Positions 35,032 to 43,006 of a stretch of DNA of 64,000 nucleotides are shown one piece after another. The number at the start of each line of letters is the position of its first letter. The stretch's first letter is position 1. The DNA comes from Gammaproteobacteria bacterium (GTDB taxonomy: Bacteria > Pseudomonadota > Gammaproteobacteria > Steroidobacterales > GCA-2729495), in assembly GCA_015709695.1 (NCBI GenBank), contig CP054183.1, positions 2,840,992 through 2,904,991 on the forward strand, written 5' to 3'. The translations under genes and the position numbers were made by a program. The notes under the pieces were generated by a model. The model had not been told where the DNA came from, did no database searches, and worked only from the letters and a program-made list of their open reading frames with translations.

Positions 35032-35672
35032 CCGACCGGCTGCCACCCCGCGGCCCGCTGCCCGCAGGGGCCATGCAATGGGCCTGGCTCGCGGTGTTCT
35101 GGGGCGTGCTCGCCTGGTCCGCCATCCGCCCGAAGGACGGTGTTACCTGGATGCTCGAGGTGGCACCCGCGCTGGCGGGGTTCCTGGTGCTGGCCTGGAC
35201 GCGGCGGAGCTTCCCGCTGACGCCGCTGGCCTACGTGCTGGTGCTGGTGCACTGCCTGATCCTCATGGTCGGCGGTCACTACACCTACGCCGAGGTGCCG
35301 CTCGGGGACTGGCTGCGCGAGGCCTTCGGCGAGGCACGCAACAACTACGACAAACTCGGGCACTTCGCCCAGGGCTTCGTCCCGGCGATCCTCGCGCGTG
35401 AGCTGATGATCCGGCTGCACATCGTCCGGCTGCCGGCCTGGCGGAACTTCCTCGTGGTCTGCGTCTGCCTGGCGATCAGCGCTTTCTACGAGCTGATCGA
35501 GTGGGCCGTCGCCCTCGTCAGCGCCCAGGCGGCCGATGCCTTCCTCGGCACCCAGGGCTATGTCTGGGACACGCAGTCAGACATGGGATTCGCGCTGCTC
35601 GGCGCGTTGCTGGCGCTGCTGCTGCTCGGCCGCTGGCACGACCGGCAGATCGCCCGGCTGTCGCGGGACTAG
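35028..35672 (+). CDS. DUF2238 (YjdF-like) membrane protein
   Basis: A 214-residue protein with about six membrane spans and the DUF2238 core: VGGHYTYAEVPLGDWL, NNYDKLGHFAQGFVPAILARE and YVWDTQSDMGFALLGA. Conserved Asp, His and Glu in the membrane face point to a possible enzyme, but no activity is known. The start overlaps the preceding stop by ATGA. It ends in a CTAG shared with the convergent dksA-like gene. Confidence 0.85.
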   Translation: MTDRLPPRGPLPAGAMQWAWLAVFWGVLAWSAIRPKDGVTWMLEVAPALAGFLVLAWTRRSFPLTPLAYVLVLVHCLILMVGGHYTYAEVPLGDWLREAFGEARNNYDKLGHFAQGFVPAILARELMIRLHIVRLPAWRNFLVVCVCLAISAFYELIEWAVALVSAQAADAFLGTQGYVWDTQSDMGFALLGALLALLLLGRWHDRQIARLSRD

Positions 35673-36016
35673 GCCCGCCGGCCGTCGAGTTCCGCGCAGT
35701 CCCGGCACTGGGTGGCGGCGGGCCGGACCTTGAGGCGGCCATCGCCTATCGGTTCGCCGCAGCTGACGCAGACGCCGTAGGTTCCGGCATCCAGGCGGCG
35801 AATGGCCGCTTCGATTTCCGCGATTTGCTGCACCGCTTCGCTCTCCAGCGCCGAGACCACCGCGACGTTGCCGAGCTGCGCCGCCTGTTCGGCGGAGTCC
35901 TGGTCGAGGGGATCGCGCGCGTGCTCGTGGATCGTGGTCACGCGTGTCTGCAGGTCGGCCTTGTGCGCCAGCAGGCGGGCGCGAATCTCCTCGGCTTCCT
36001 TCGGCGATCGTTCCAT
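35669..36016 (-). CDS. DksA/TraR-family zinc-finger protein
   Basis: A 115-residue protein with an N-terminal coiled coil and a C-terminal four-Cys zinc finger (CVSCGEP...CRDC). It lacks the longer DksA globular part but keeps the Asp-x-x-Asp region (DPLDQDSAEQ) that contacts the RNA polymerase secondary channel in some members. It probably modulates transcription with or without ppGpp. The start at 36016 removes a non-family leader. Confidence 0.85.
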   Translation of the reverse strand: MERSPKEAEEIRARLLAHKADLQTRVTTIHEHARDPLDQDSAEQAAQLGNVAVVSALESEAVQQIAEIEAAIRRLDAGTYGVCVSCGEPIGDGRLKVRPAATQCRDCAELDGRRA

Positions 36017-36047
36017 GGTGATCCCCGGGCGGCTTGCCACCGCGTGC

Positions 36048-36656
36048 TCAGGGCTCCCGGGAGACCAGCAGCGACATGCGCACCAGGTCTGCCAGGGAGC
36101 GGGCGTTCATCTTCTCCATGACGCGGGCCCGGTGGATCTCCACCGTCCGCTGGCTGAGGTTCAGGTCCATGGCGATGACCTTGTTGGCCAGGCCGCGGAC
36201 CACGCAGTCCATCACCTCGCGCTCGCGGGGTGTCAGACTCTGGAAGCGCTCGAGCACGCCGCGCCGGTAGTCCTCGTCGGAGCGGTGCTCGTGGTCCCAG
36301 GTCAGGGCCTGGTTGATGCGGTCGAGCAGCTCCTGGTCGCGGAACGGCTTCTGGATGAAGTCGAAGGCGCCGTGGTGCATGGCCTCGACGGCCATGGGCA
36401 CATCACCGTGGCCGGTGACGAAGATGACCGGTACCGTGCAATGCATGGACTTGAGCTTCTGCTGCAGTTCCATGCCGCTCATGCCCGGCATGCGGATGTC
36501 GAGGACGATGCAGCCGGCCATGCCGGGGTCGTAGTCGTCGAGGAAGGCCTGGGCCGAGTCGAACAGGCGGGCCTTCTGGCCCATGGAACGCAACAGCAGG
36601 CCCAGCGAGTCCCGCACCGCCTGGTCGTCATCGATGACGAATACTTTTGGCTCCAT
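36048..36656 (-). CDS. FixJ-type response regulator
   Basis: A 202-residue regulator. The receiver domain has the phospho-acceptor Asp53 (CIVLDIRMPGMSG), Thr in FVTGHGDVPMAVEAM and Lys in FIQKPF. The C-terminal LuxR-type helix-turn-helix has LTPREREVMDCVVRGLANKVIAMDLNLSQRTVEIHRARVMEKM. It starts 7 bases after the sensor kinase gene ends, so the two are a pair. FixJ-like regulators often answer to oxygen or redox signals. Confidence 0.92.
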   Translation of the reverse strand: MEPKVFVIDDDQAVRDSLGLLLRSMGQKARLFDSAQAFLDDYDPGMAGCIVLDIRMPGMSGMELQQKLKSMHCTVPVIFVTGHGDVPMAVEAMHHGAFDFIQKPFRDQELLDRINQALTWDHEHRSDEDYRRGVLERFQSLTPREREVMDCVVRGLANKVIAMDLNLSQRTVEIHRARVMEKMNARSLADLVRMSLLVSREP

Positions 36657-36663
36657 GATGAGG

Positions 36664-37818
36664 CTACTTTTCCAATGCTGCCGGCAGCGTGAAGAAGAAC
36701 GTCGCGCCACCTTCCGGGTTGTTGCTGCAGTCGAGTTTACCGCCATGGGCGGTGATGATGGAACGGCTGATTGCCAGGCCCATACCCATGCCGGTGGGCT
36801 TGGTGGTGAAAAATGGCGTGAACAGCCGGTCGCGGGCGCGTTCCGTGACGCCGTGGCCGCGGTCGCTGATCTCCACCCGCACCTCGCCATCCGGGGCCAG
36901 CGCGGCCTGCAGGGTCAGCACGCGTTCGGTTTCGGGAATGTCGCCCATGGCGTCCACGCCGTTGCGCAGGAGGTTGAGCACCACCTGCTGGATCTGCACG
37001 CCGTCGACGTTGATCATCGGCAGGTCCGGCGCGACGACGATGCGCAGGTCCACGCGGTTGCCGCGCGCATCGAGCTCGGCCAGCGGCCGGATCTCCTCGA
37101 GCAGGTCGTCGAACACCACCACCCGCCGCAGCGATTCACGGCTGCGGGTGAAATTGCGCATGCGCTGGATGATCTGCCCGGCGCGATGCGCCTGGCCGCC
37201 GATCTCGCGCAGGGCGGCGATGACGTCGGCGCGCGCTTCCGGCCCCTGGTCGAGGAGGCGCTGGCAGGCGGCGGTGTAGGTGGCGATGGCGGAGAGCGGC
37301 TGGTTGATCTCGTGGGCGATGGTGGCGGCCATCTCGCCCATGGTGGTGAGGCGGCTGGCGTGGAGCATCTGCTCGCGATGCCGCAGTGCCTCTTCCTCGG
37401 CCGCCTTCTGTGCCGTCAGGTCGCGCATCAGCCCGACGAAGCGGCGGCCCTTCGCCGAGTGGGCTTCGCCCACGGACAGCGAGGCCGGGAAGATGCTGCC
37501 ATCGCTGCGGCGGGCGAGGACCTCACGGCCGAGGCCGATGATGTTGTGCCGGCCCGTGCGCTTGTAGCGCTCCACGAAAGCCTGGTGGGCACGGGCATCC
37601 ATGGGCGCCATGAGCATGCCGAGCGGCTTGCCCAGTGCCTCGGCGGCCGTGAAGCCGAACATGGTCTCGGCGGCCTGGTTGAAGCGCAGCATGCGGCCGT
37701 CGTCGTCGATGACCACGATCGCGTCCACCGCGGCGTCGAGCAATGCATCGAACTCGCTGGCCTCGGCCGGGCTGGCGGGGCTGGGCGCGGCGCCCTGGGT
37801 GGGGCGGGATTCGGTCAC
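36664..37818 (-). CDS. PAS-domain sensor histidine kinase (FixL-like)
   Basis: A 384-residue cytoplasmic kinase. One PAS domain (about 22-145, EFDALLDAAVDAIVVIDDDG...) is followed by the phospho-acceptor region ATIAHEINQPLSAIATYT and an ATPase domain with DRGHGVTERARDRLFTPFFTTKPTGMGMGLAISRSI. It has no membrane span. The PAS domain does not show an obvious heme-binding His by eye, so the ligand is open. The start is GTG at 37818, with GGAGGG upstream. Confidence 0.9.
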   Translation of the reverse strand: MTESRPTQGAAPSPASPAEASEFDALLDAAVDAIVVIDDDGRMLRFNQAAETMFGFTAAEALGKPLGMLMAPMDARAHQAFVERYKRTGRHNIIGLGREVLARRSDGSIFPASLSVGEAHSAKGRRFVGLMRDLTAQKAAEEEALRHREQMLHASRLTTMGEMAATIAHEINQPLSAIATYTAACQRLLDQGPEARADVIAALREIGGQAHRAGQIIQRMRNFTRSRESLRRVVVFDDLLEEIRPLAELDARGNRVDLRIVVAPDLPMINVDGVQIQQVVLNLLRNGVDAMGDIPETERVLTLQAALAPDGEVRVEISDRGHGVTERARDRLFTPFFTTKPTGMGMGLAISRSIITAHGGKLDCSNNPEGGATFFFTLPAALEK

Positions 37819-37923
37819 GTTGCGGGCCCTCCGGTGGCAAGGCGCGAGGCGGGCAGAAGATACACCCGCCCGTCGGCCTGCGGCCAGCGGGGGACGCGAG
37901 TTGCGTGGCAGGAGGGAGGAGAA

Positions 37924-37983
37924 CCGGGGACAGGCGCCAATCACTGAATGAATGGACGGGGGAGCAATGGCACCTGCCCCCGG
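37924..37983. repeat. REP-like imperfect inverted repeat
   Basis: CCGGGGACAGGCGCC (37924-37938) and GGCACCTGCCCCCGG (37969-37983) are inverted copies with two mismatches, 30 bases apart. They lie in the 242-base spacer between the FixL-like and universal stress genes. The pattern GGGGACAGGxGCC is reminiscent of dispersed REP-type elements. Confidence 0.65.
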
Positions 37984-38060
37984 AAACCGTGGCCCGCGCC
38001 GACGGCGGGAGCCCTTGATCCGGTGACGAGCCCGGGATGTGTGTTGCCGTGGCCTGTCGT

Positions 38061-39017
38061 CTAGTGCAATTCCATGAAATCCGCGGCCTGCGCCCGGTAG
38101 GTCACGGGGCTCTCGAAGCGCCCGGGTTTCACCACCAGCACGTCACAGGGCAGCTGGTCGAGTACCTGCTCGGCAGTGCTGCCGAGGACGATGTCCTGCA
38201 GCCGCGAGCGGGCCACGGCACCCATCACGGCGAGATGCGCACCGAGCTGGCGTACGGTGGCGGGGATGGCCTCGGCGGGCCGGCCACTGCGCAGCTGGGT
38301 GCGTGCCGGGTCGATGCCGCGGGCGGTGGCCAGCTCGCGCAGGCGGCCGGCGTGCTCGGCCTGCAGTTCGGCGCCAAGTGCCTCGATCTCCGCGCTGACG
38401 CCCGGGCCGCCGGCGGCAGCGAACAGGGCCGAACCGTCGTGGCAGTGCACGGCGTGGGCTTCGCCGCCCAGCCCGGTTGCGAGCGCGGTGGCTTCGGCAA
38501 GGATGCGATGGTCGAGGTCCGCCGGCTTGTCGTGCTCGTGGGTCGGATCGACGAAGGCCACCACCCGTGGCGCCTCCTCCCAGGCTGGTCCGCGTACCAG
38601 CCACAGCGGCGCCGGGCAGTCGCGGATCAGATGCCAGTCCGTGTTGGTGACCAGCGCCCGGGAGATCGTCGGGTGGTAGCGTGAATCCTTCATGACCAGT
38701 TGCGGCTCGCTGCGCAGCGTTTCGCGGATAATTGCCTCATGCAGTGGCCGGTCCCATACCGCGTTCATCGTCACTTCGACCCCGGCAGAGTCCTGCGCGA
38801 GCTGTTGCAGGAGCCGCAGGTGCTGGCGCAGCAGTGCGCGGCGCACTTCCTGTGCGTCGGCGCCCCGCGGCATGCGCGAAGGCAGGCCGCCGTGCACGCA
38901 GACCAGCAACCGCAGCTCCAGGCCAAGGCGTCGTGCCACGCTGGCGCCGCGCGCCACGGCCGGGTGCTCGGCCGCCGCCGGATCGACGACGACCAGGATC
39001 CTTCGCGCCTTGGTCAT
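38061..39017 (-). CDS. uspE: Tandem universal stress protein (UspE-like)
   Basis: A 318-residue protein made of two universal stress domains (about 1-150 and 160-310). The second has the nucleotide-binding pattern VMGAVARSRLQDIVLGSTAEQVLDQLPCDVLVV. The first is degenerate. UspE-type proteins help survival under starvation or oxygen stress. The start at 39017 has GGGGAG upstream and gives MTKARRILVVVDP. Confidence 0.88.
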   Translation of the reverse strand: MTKARRILVVVDPAAAEHPAVARGASVARRLGLELRLLVCVHGGLPSRMPRGADAQEVRRALLRQHLRLLQQLAQDSAGVEVTMNAVWDRPLHEAIIRETLRSEPQLVMKDSRYHPTISRALVTNTDWHLIRDCPAPLWLVRGPAWEEAPRVVAFVDPTHEHDKPADLDHRILAEATALATGLGGEAHAVHCHDGSALFAAAGGPGVSAEIEALGAELQAEHAGRLRELATARGIDPARTQLRSGRPAEAIPATVRQLGAHLAVMGAVARSRLQDIVLGSTAEQVLDQLPCDVLVVKPGRFESPVTYRAQAADFMELH

Positions 39018-39180
39018 GCCGTGAACTCCCCTCGCATCCCGTCCGGAGCCCACCCGTTCCGCTCGAGTTCTACGCCGCCCGGCATGCCTGCGGCATACGC
39101 TGAACCGCGTACGGGACTGCGGCGAATACGGATTGATCGCAACCACGGTTTCGTGCGTGCGCATGCGGAAGCAGTCGCCC

Positions 39181-39771
39181 GTGGCTGATGACGGGCCAGG
39201 GCTTGCCGGGCTGGTGCTGGCGGCGGGCGCTGCCAGCCGCTTCGGTGGCCCGAAACAACTGGCGGTGGTGGCGGGGCTGGCGCTGGTGGAGCGTGCGGCC
39301 TCGCTGGCACTCGCCTGCTGCGACGCCGGTGTCGTGGTGGTGACGGGCGCCCACGCGGCATCGGTCGAACGCGCGGTGGTGCAGCGGCCGGTTCGCGTGG
39401 TGCGCAACGATGCCTGGGCTGAGGGGCTGGCCAGCTCCTTGCGCTGCGGCCTCGACGCGTTGCCCGCCGGTGCCGCCGCCTGCCTCGTGCTGCTGTGTGA
39501 CCAGCCGGGGATAGGCGTCGCGGACCTCGCCCGCCTCGTGGCAGCCTGGCGTTCGGCGCCCGAGCAGCCGGCGGCCGCGCACTACGGCGGCTCACCGGGC
39601 GTGCCGGCCATCTTCCCGCGGCGCAGCTGGCCGGCGCTGGCACAGCTGCAGGGTGATCGCGGCGCCGGCGGCCTGCTGGCCGCGACGCCGGGGCTCACCA
39701 CCGTGCCCATGCCGTCTGCCGCATCCGACATCGATACGCTGGCCGACCTCGAGCGTTGGGGCGGCGGCTGA
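39181..39771 (+). CDS. mocA: MocA-like molybdenum cofactor nucleotidyltransferase
   Basis: A 196-residue NTP-transferase fold protein: LVLAAGAASRFGGPKQL (nucleotide binding) at the start, then LLCDQPGIGVADLARLV and AHYGGSPGVPAIFPRRSW. These match the MocA/MobA group; MocA attaches CTP to molybdopterin. The adjacent moaD and moaE support a molybdenum role. GTG 39181 and ATG 39163 are both possible starts. Confidence 0.82.
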   Translation: MADDGPGLAGLVLAAGAASRFGGPKQLAVVAGLALVERAASLALACCDAGVVVVTGAHAASVERAVVQRPVRVVRNDAWAEGLASSLRCGLDALPAGAAACLVLLCDQPGIGVADLARLVAAWRSAPEQPAAAHYGGSPGVPAIFPRRSWPALAQLQGDRGAGGLLAATPGLTTVPMPSAASDIDTLADLERWGGG

Positions 39772-39856
39772 TGTGCGCCCCGCCTTGCCGCTCGCGCGGG
39801 CCGGGGTGTACCTTCTCGCGCCACGGCAGGATGCCGCTGTGACGGGACCCGGGACC

Positions 39857-40096
39857 ATGTTGCGCTTGCGTGTGGAGTATTTTGCGGTGCTGCGCGAGCA
39901 CACCGGGCGCAGCGGCGAGGACGTCCACACCCAGGCCGTCACCGCCCGCGCGCTGTTCAGCGAACTCGATGCGCGCTACGGCTTCCCGCGCCTGCCAAGC
40001 CTCAAGCTGGCGATCAACGACGAGTTCCGCGACTGGGACAGCCCGCTTGCCGACGGCGACACCATCGTGTTCATCCCGCCGGTAGCCGGTGGCTAG
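39857..40096 (+). CDS. moaD: MoaD, molybdopterin synthase small subunit
   Basis: A 79-residue ubiquitin-like protein with the terminal Gly-Gly (PVAGG) that becomes a thiocarboxylate and donates sulfur to precursor Z. The moaE start codon lies inside its last codons, so the two subunits are made together. Confidence 0.93.
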   Translation: MLRLRVEYFAVLREHTGRSGEDVHTQAVTARALFSELDARYGFPRLPSLKLAINDEFRDWDSPLADGDTIVFIPPVAGG

Positions 40097-40526
40097 GCCC
40101 GTGGGCGCCGGCTTTTCCTTCTGCCGCGAAGCGCTGGATCCGGTCGCGCTCGGCCGCCTGCTCGGCGATGACAGCTGCGGTGCTCTGGTGACGTTCGAGG
40201 GCCGCGTGCGCAACCACAACGAGGGGCGACGGGTCGAGCGCCTCGAATACGAGGGCTATGAAGCGCTGGCGGTGAAGGAGGGCGAGAGGGTCCTGGGCGA
40301 AGCGCTCGGGCGATTCGCCATCCGGCAGGCACGCTGCGTGCATCGGCTGGGGCCGCTGGCGCTGGGGGATGTGGCGGTGTGGGTGGGCGTCAGCGCCCAC
40401 CACCGCGGCGACGCCTTCGCGGCCTGCCGCTACATCATCGACGAGGTGAAGGACCGGGTGCCGATCTGGAAGAAGGAATTCTATGCGGACGGCGATTCGG
40501 GCTGGATCAACTGCGAGGTACGCTGA
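40089..40526 (+). CDS. moaE: MoaE, molybdopterin synthase large subunit
   Basis: A 145-residue catalytic subunit of molybdopterin synthase. GALVTFEGRVRNHNEG, LEYEGYEALA, VSAHHRGDAFAACRYIIDEVK and VPIWKKEFYADG are the family motifs, including the active-site lysines. The start is GTG at 40089, overlapping moaD. It converges with dsbA, 6 bases away. Confidence 0.95.
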   Translation: MARPVGAGFSFCREALDPVALGRLLGDDSCGALVTFEGRVRNHNEGRRVERLEYEGYEALAVKEGERVLGEALGRFAIRQARCVHRLGPLALGDVAVWVGVSAHHRGDAFAACRYIIDEVKDRVPIWKKEFYADGDSGWINCEVR

Positions 40527-40532
40527 CGCGGC

Positions 40533-41387
40533 TCAGCGGCGTCGCTCGCGTTCGATCAGCTCGTTGGCCACGGCCAGCATGTCCTCGAGGTTCTTGATGC
40601 CCGGCGCGTCCGTGCTGTACTTGCCGTCGACGATCAGCAGCGGCACGCTGCGCACCTGGTAGCGCTCGGTCAGTTCCTTGGCGCGCTTCAGCTGGCTCTC
40701 GACCGCGAACGAACGGAAGGTGTTGCGGAATTCCTCGGCGCTGACGCCGAACCTGGCGAAGAAGGCCTGGATCTCGTCCTCGGTGGTCAGCATGTGCTTT
40801 TCGACGTGCATCTCGCGAAAGATGGCCGAGTGCATCTCGTCGATCTTCCCCAGCGCCAGTGCGGTGTAGTACAGCCGCGCGTGGATCTGGTGGGTCGGAT
40901 TCCACATGACCGGGAGCCGCACGAAGCTGACGTCGGCCGGCAGCTTCTTCACCCACTCCTGCAGCAGCGGATCGAACTGGTAGCAGTGCGGGCAGCCGTA
41001 CCAGAAGGCCTCGGTGACTTCGATCTTTCCCGGCGCCCCCGTGGTGCCCTGGGCTGTCGTCAGCACCTTGAAATCAGTGCCTTCCTTGAAACGCCAGTTC
41101 GGCTCGCCCGCCGGGGGCGCGGCACTCGCGAGCTTCAGCTGTTCGCCGCCGGTGTCGGTGGCAGCCGATTCCTGGACGCTGGCCGGAGCGGAGCTCGCGG
41201 CAGGCCTGGCCTCCTCGGCCGCGGGAGCAGGGGCCGCAGGGGCCTGCTGATCGGCGGCTGGCGCCGGTGCCGGCGGCGCCGATGTGCCGTTGCTCGATGG
41301 TGAACCGCAGGCGGCCAGCAGGCCGACGACGAGGGCCAGTGCGGCGTGGCGGAAACGGGACGGGACCAGGCGGGTAGCGTTGGGCAT
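40533..41387 (-). CDS. dsbA: DsbA-type thiol:disulfide interchange lipoprotein
   Basis: A 284-residue thioredoxin-fold oxidase with active site Cys132-Pro-His-Cys135 (WYGCPHCYQF) and the cis-Pro in RSVPLLIV. It forms disulfides in periplasmic proteins. Unusually, the N-terminus has a lipobox (LLAAC, Cys27) followed by about 75 residues rich in Ala and Pro, so the enzyme should be tethered to a membrane by a flexible linker, unlike soluble E. coli DsbA. The start at 41387 follows AGGAGAAG. It is next to cytochrome c4 and engB, as in related bacteria. Confidence 0.92.
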   Translation of the reverse strand: MPNATRLVPSRFRHAALALVVGLLAACGSPSSNGTSAPPAPAPAADQQAPAAPAPAAEEARPAASSAPASVQESAATDTGGEQLKLASAAPPAGEPNWRFKEGTDFKVLTTAQGTTGAPGKIEVTEAFWYGCPHCYQFDPLLQEWVKKLPADVSFVRLPVMWNPTHQIHARLYYTALALGKIDEMHSAIFREMHVEKHMLTTEDEIQAFFARFGVSAEEFRNTFRSFAVESQLKRAKELTERYQVRSVPLLIVDGKYSTDAPGIKNLEDMLAVANELIERERRR

Positions 41388-41419
41388 GATTCGGCTTCTC
41401 CTGGGCGGCAATACCGGCT

Positions 41420-42073
41420 TCAGCGCAGTCCCTGCACGTAGGATGCGACGGCGTCGATCTCGGCGTCGGTGAGCTGCGCGGCGGTGTTGCGCATCATCTG
41501 GTTCAGGTCGGAGCTGCGCTGGCCAGCACGATAGGCGCGCAGCTGTGCGGCCACATAGGGCGCGTGCTGGCCGGCGATGGCCGGATAACCGGCCGGGGCG
41601 TTGCCGGAGCCGTCGGGCCCGTGGCAGGACAGGCAGGCGGCGACGCTGGTGTCCTTGTTGCCGCCACGGTAGAGGCGTTCGCCGGCCGTGGCGTCCTGCG
41701 GGTTCGCCGTCCCCGGGCGCGGCGCCCTGGAGGCGAAGTAGGCGGCCAGGTCCTCGATGTCCTGGTCGCTGAGCGCGGCGGCCTGGGCAGTCATGAGCAC
41801 ATTGCTGCGCTCGCCGCTCTTGAAGGCATGGAGCGTGCGCGCGATGTAGGCGGGATTCTGCCCGGCGAGACTCGGCCACTCCGGATTCACGCTGTTGCCA
41901 TCGACGCCGTGGCAGGCCGCGCAGACCACGGCCTTCGACTGCCCCGCTTCGGCGGAGCCCGCCGCAACAGCCGGATCGACGCCGAGCAGGACGCCAGCCA
42001 GCAGGATCCAGGCGCCGACGGCGGCTGGCGTGGAAACGATACGGCCCATCGGTGTCATGCGGTCGTCTGCCAT
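41420..42073 (-). CDS. Diheme cytochrome c4
   Basis: A 217-residue exported protein with two cytochrome c domains: heme motifs CAACH (51-55) and CLSCH (147-151), each with a later Met ligand. The signal peptide ends near AVAA. Cytochrome c4 carries electrons to terminal oxidases. In-frame ATGs at 42058 and 42049 are alternative starts; no strong ribosome binding site decides. It is divergent from engB. Confidence 0.92.
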   Translation of the reverse strand: MADDRMTPMGRIVSTPAAVGAWILLAGVLLGVDPAVAAGSAEAGQSKAVVCAACHGVDGNSVNPEWPSLAGQNPAYIARTLHAFKSGERSNVLMTAQAAALSDQDIEDLAAYFASRAPRPGTANPQDATAGERLYRGGNKDTSVAACLSCHGPDGSGNAPAGYPAIAGQHAPYVAAQLRAYRAGQRSSDLNQMMRNTAAQLTDAEIDAVASYVQGLR

Positions 42074-42106
42074 GGTGGTGGGAAAACAGGGCGCCGCGAA
42101 GCCCGT

Positions 42107-42114
42107 GCTACACT
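42107..42114 (+). promoter_or_regulatory. Candidate extended -10 promoter for engB
   Basis: TGCTACACT is an extended -10 (TGn followed by TACACT at 42109-42114). It would start transcription near 42121, about 100 bases before engB. Confidence 0.35.
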
Positions 42115-42224
42115 CGGCGCGGCGCCGCATTCTACACCAATGCCCCCTGCGCGCAGGCGCCGCGGGCGGGCTCCGGCACCGAGCGTTTCGCAGCGAATCC
42201 ACCCTCAGCCATCCGCGAGTATCC

Positions 42225-42809
42225 ATGGCCGGCTATCCGGAAGCCCGGTTCCTCAGCAGCGCGCACCGGCCCGACCAGTTCCTGCCCGACGAGGGCGCGG
42301 AGGTGGCCTTCGCCGGCCGGTCCAACTCGGGAAAGTCCAGTGCCATCAATGCCATCACCAACCGGCGCCAGCTGGCTCGCACCAGCCGCACGCCGGGGCG
42401 CACGCAGCTGGTGAATTTCTTCCATCTCGAGCCAGGCGCCCGTGCCGTCGACCTCCCCGGCTATGGCTTCGCGAAGGTGACCGAGGCCACGCAGGCCCAC
42501 TGGCGACAGCTGCTGGAGACCTACTTCCGTTCGCGGGCGTCCCTGCGGGGGCTGTTCCTGGCTGTTGACAGCCGCCGCGGGCTGGGTCCGCTGGACCTGC
42601 AGATGCTCGAGTGGTGTGCCTCGCTCGGGCGCCCCGTGCACGTGCTGCTGACCAAGGCGGACAAGCTGGGCAGGGCCGAGGCGACCGCGACATTACGTTC
42701 GGCCACGGCGGCGGCCGGACCCGGGGTCACGATGCAGCTGTTCTCGGCCGCCACCGGCGACGGCGTCGATGCCGCGCGGGCACGGTTGCGCGAGATGCTG
42801 CTTGGATAG
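42225..42809 (+). CDS. engB: EngB/YihA ribosome-biogenesis GTPase
   Basis: A 194-residue small GTPase. G1 is GRSNSGKSS (31-39); TSRTPGRTQ forms G2, DLPGYGF G3 and LTKADKL G4. It is essential for 50S subunit assembly and cell division. The start at 42225 gives MAGYPEARFL. It lies convergent to polA, as in E. coli and Pseudomonas. Confidence 0.95.
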   Translation: MAGYPEARFLSSAHRPDQFLPDEGAEVAFAGRSNSGKSSAINAITNRRQLARTSRTPGRTQLVNFFHLEPGARAVDLPGYGFAKVTEATQAHWRQLLETYFRSRASLRGLFLAVDSRRGLGPLDLQMLEWCASLGRPVHVLLTKADKLGRAEATATLRSATAAAGPGVTMQLFSAATGDGVDAARARLREMLLG

Positions 42810-42827
42810 CCTGAGGAGGCCCGGAAG

Positions 42828-42874
42828 AAAAAAATTGCCCCGGTCGCGGAGTACAGGGGGAGCGACCGGGGCAA
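42828..42874 (-). terminator. Rho-independent terminator between polA and engB
   Basis: A perfect 13-bp stem (42835-42847 with 42862-42874) with a 14-base loop containing five C on the minus strand, followed on that strand by seven T (42828-42834). It ends minus-strand transcripts from polA or the small RNA. Confidence 0.9.
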
Positions 42875-42980
42875 ATATTCCGGCCGGTTTGGGGGGACCG
42901 GCCGACAAAGCCCGCCCAGGGAGGAAGAGGCGGGGGCGTTCTTTCGACGCCCGGTGGTTAGAGGCGGGTGCGGGCACAAA
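42828..42980 (-). ncRNA. Candidate polA-downstream small RNA with C-rich loops
   Basis: The spacer between the polA stop and the terminator has three hairpins on the minus strand. The first is 42934-42952 (6-bp stem, loop CGAAAGA). The second is 42881-42904 (8-bp stem, loop CCCCCCAA). The third is the terminator (42835-42874, loop with CCCCC). A pyrimidine-rich single strand (CTCTTCCTCCC) lies between hairpins 1 and 2. Spot 42 in E. coli, ErsA in Pseudomonas and sX13 in Xanthomonas lie at or near polA; sX13 is known for C-rich loops. The 5' end is not defined; no clear promoter was found. No annotated family was tested. Confidence 0.6.
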
Positions 42981-43006
42981 GTTCCTCCGCCACCCTGGCT
43001 GATGGT

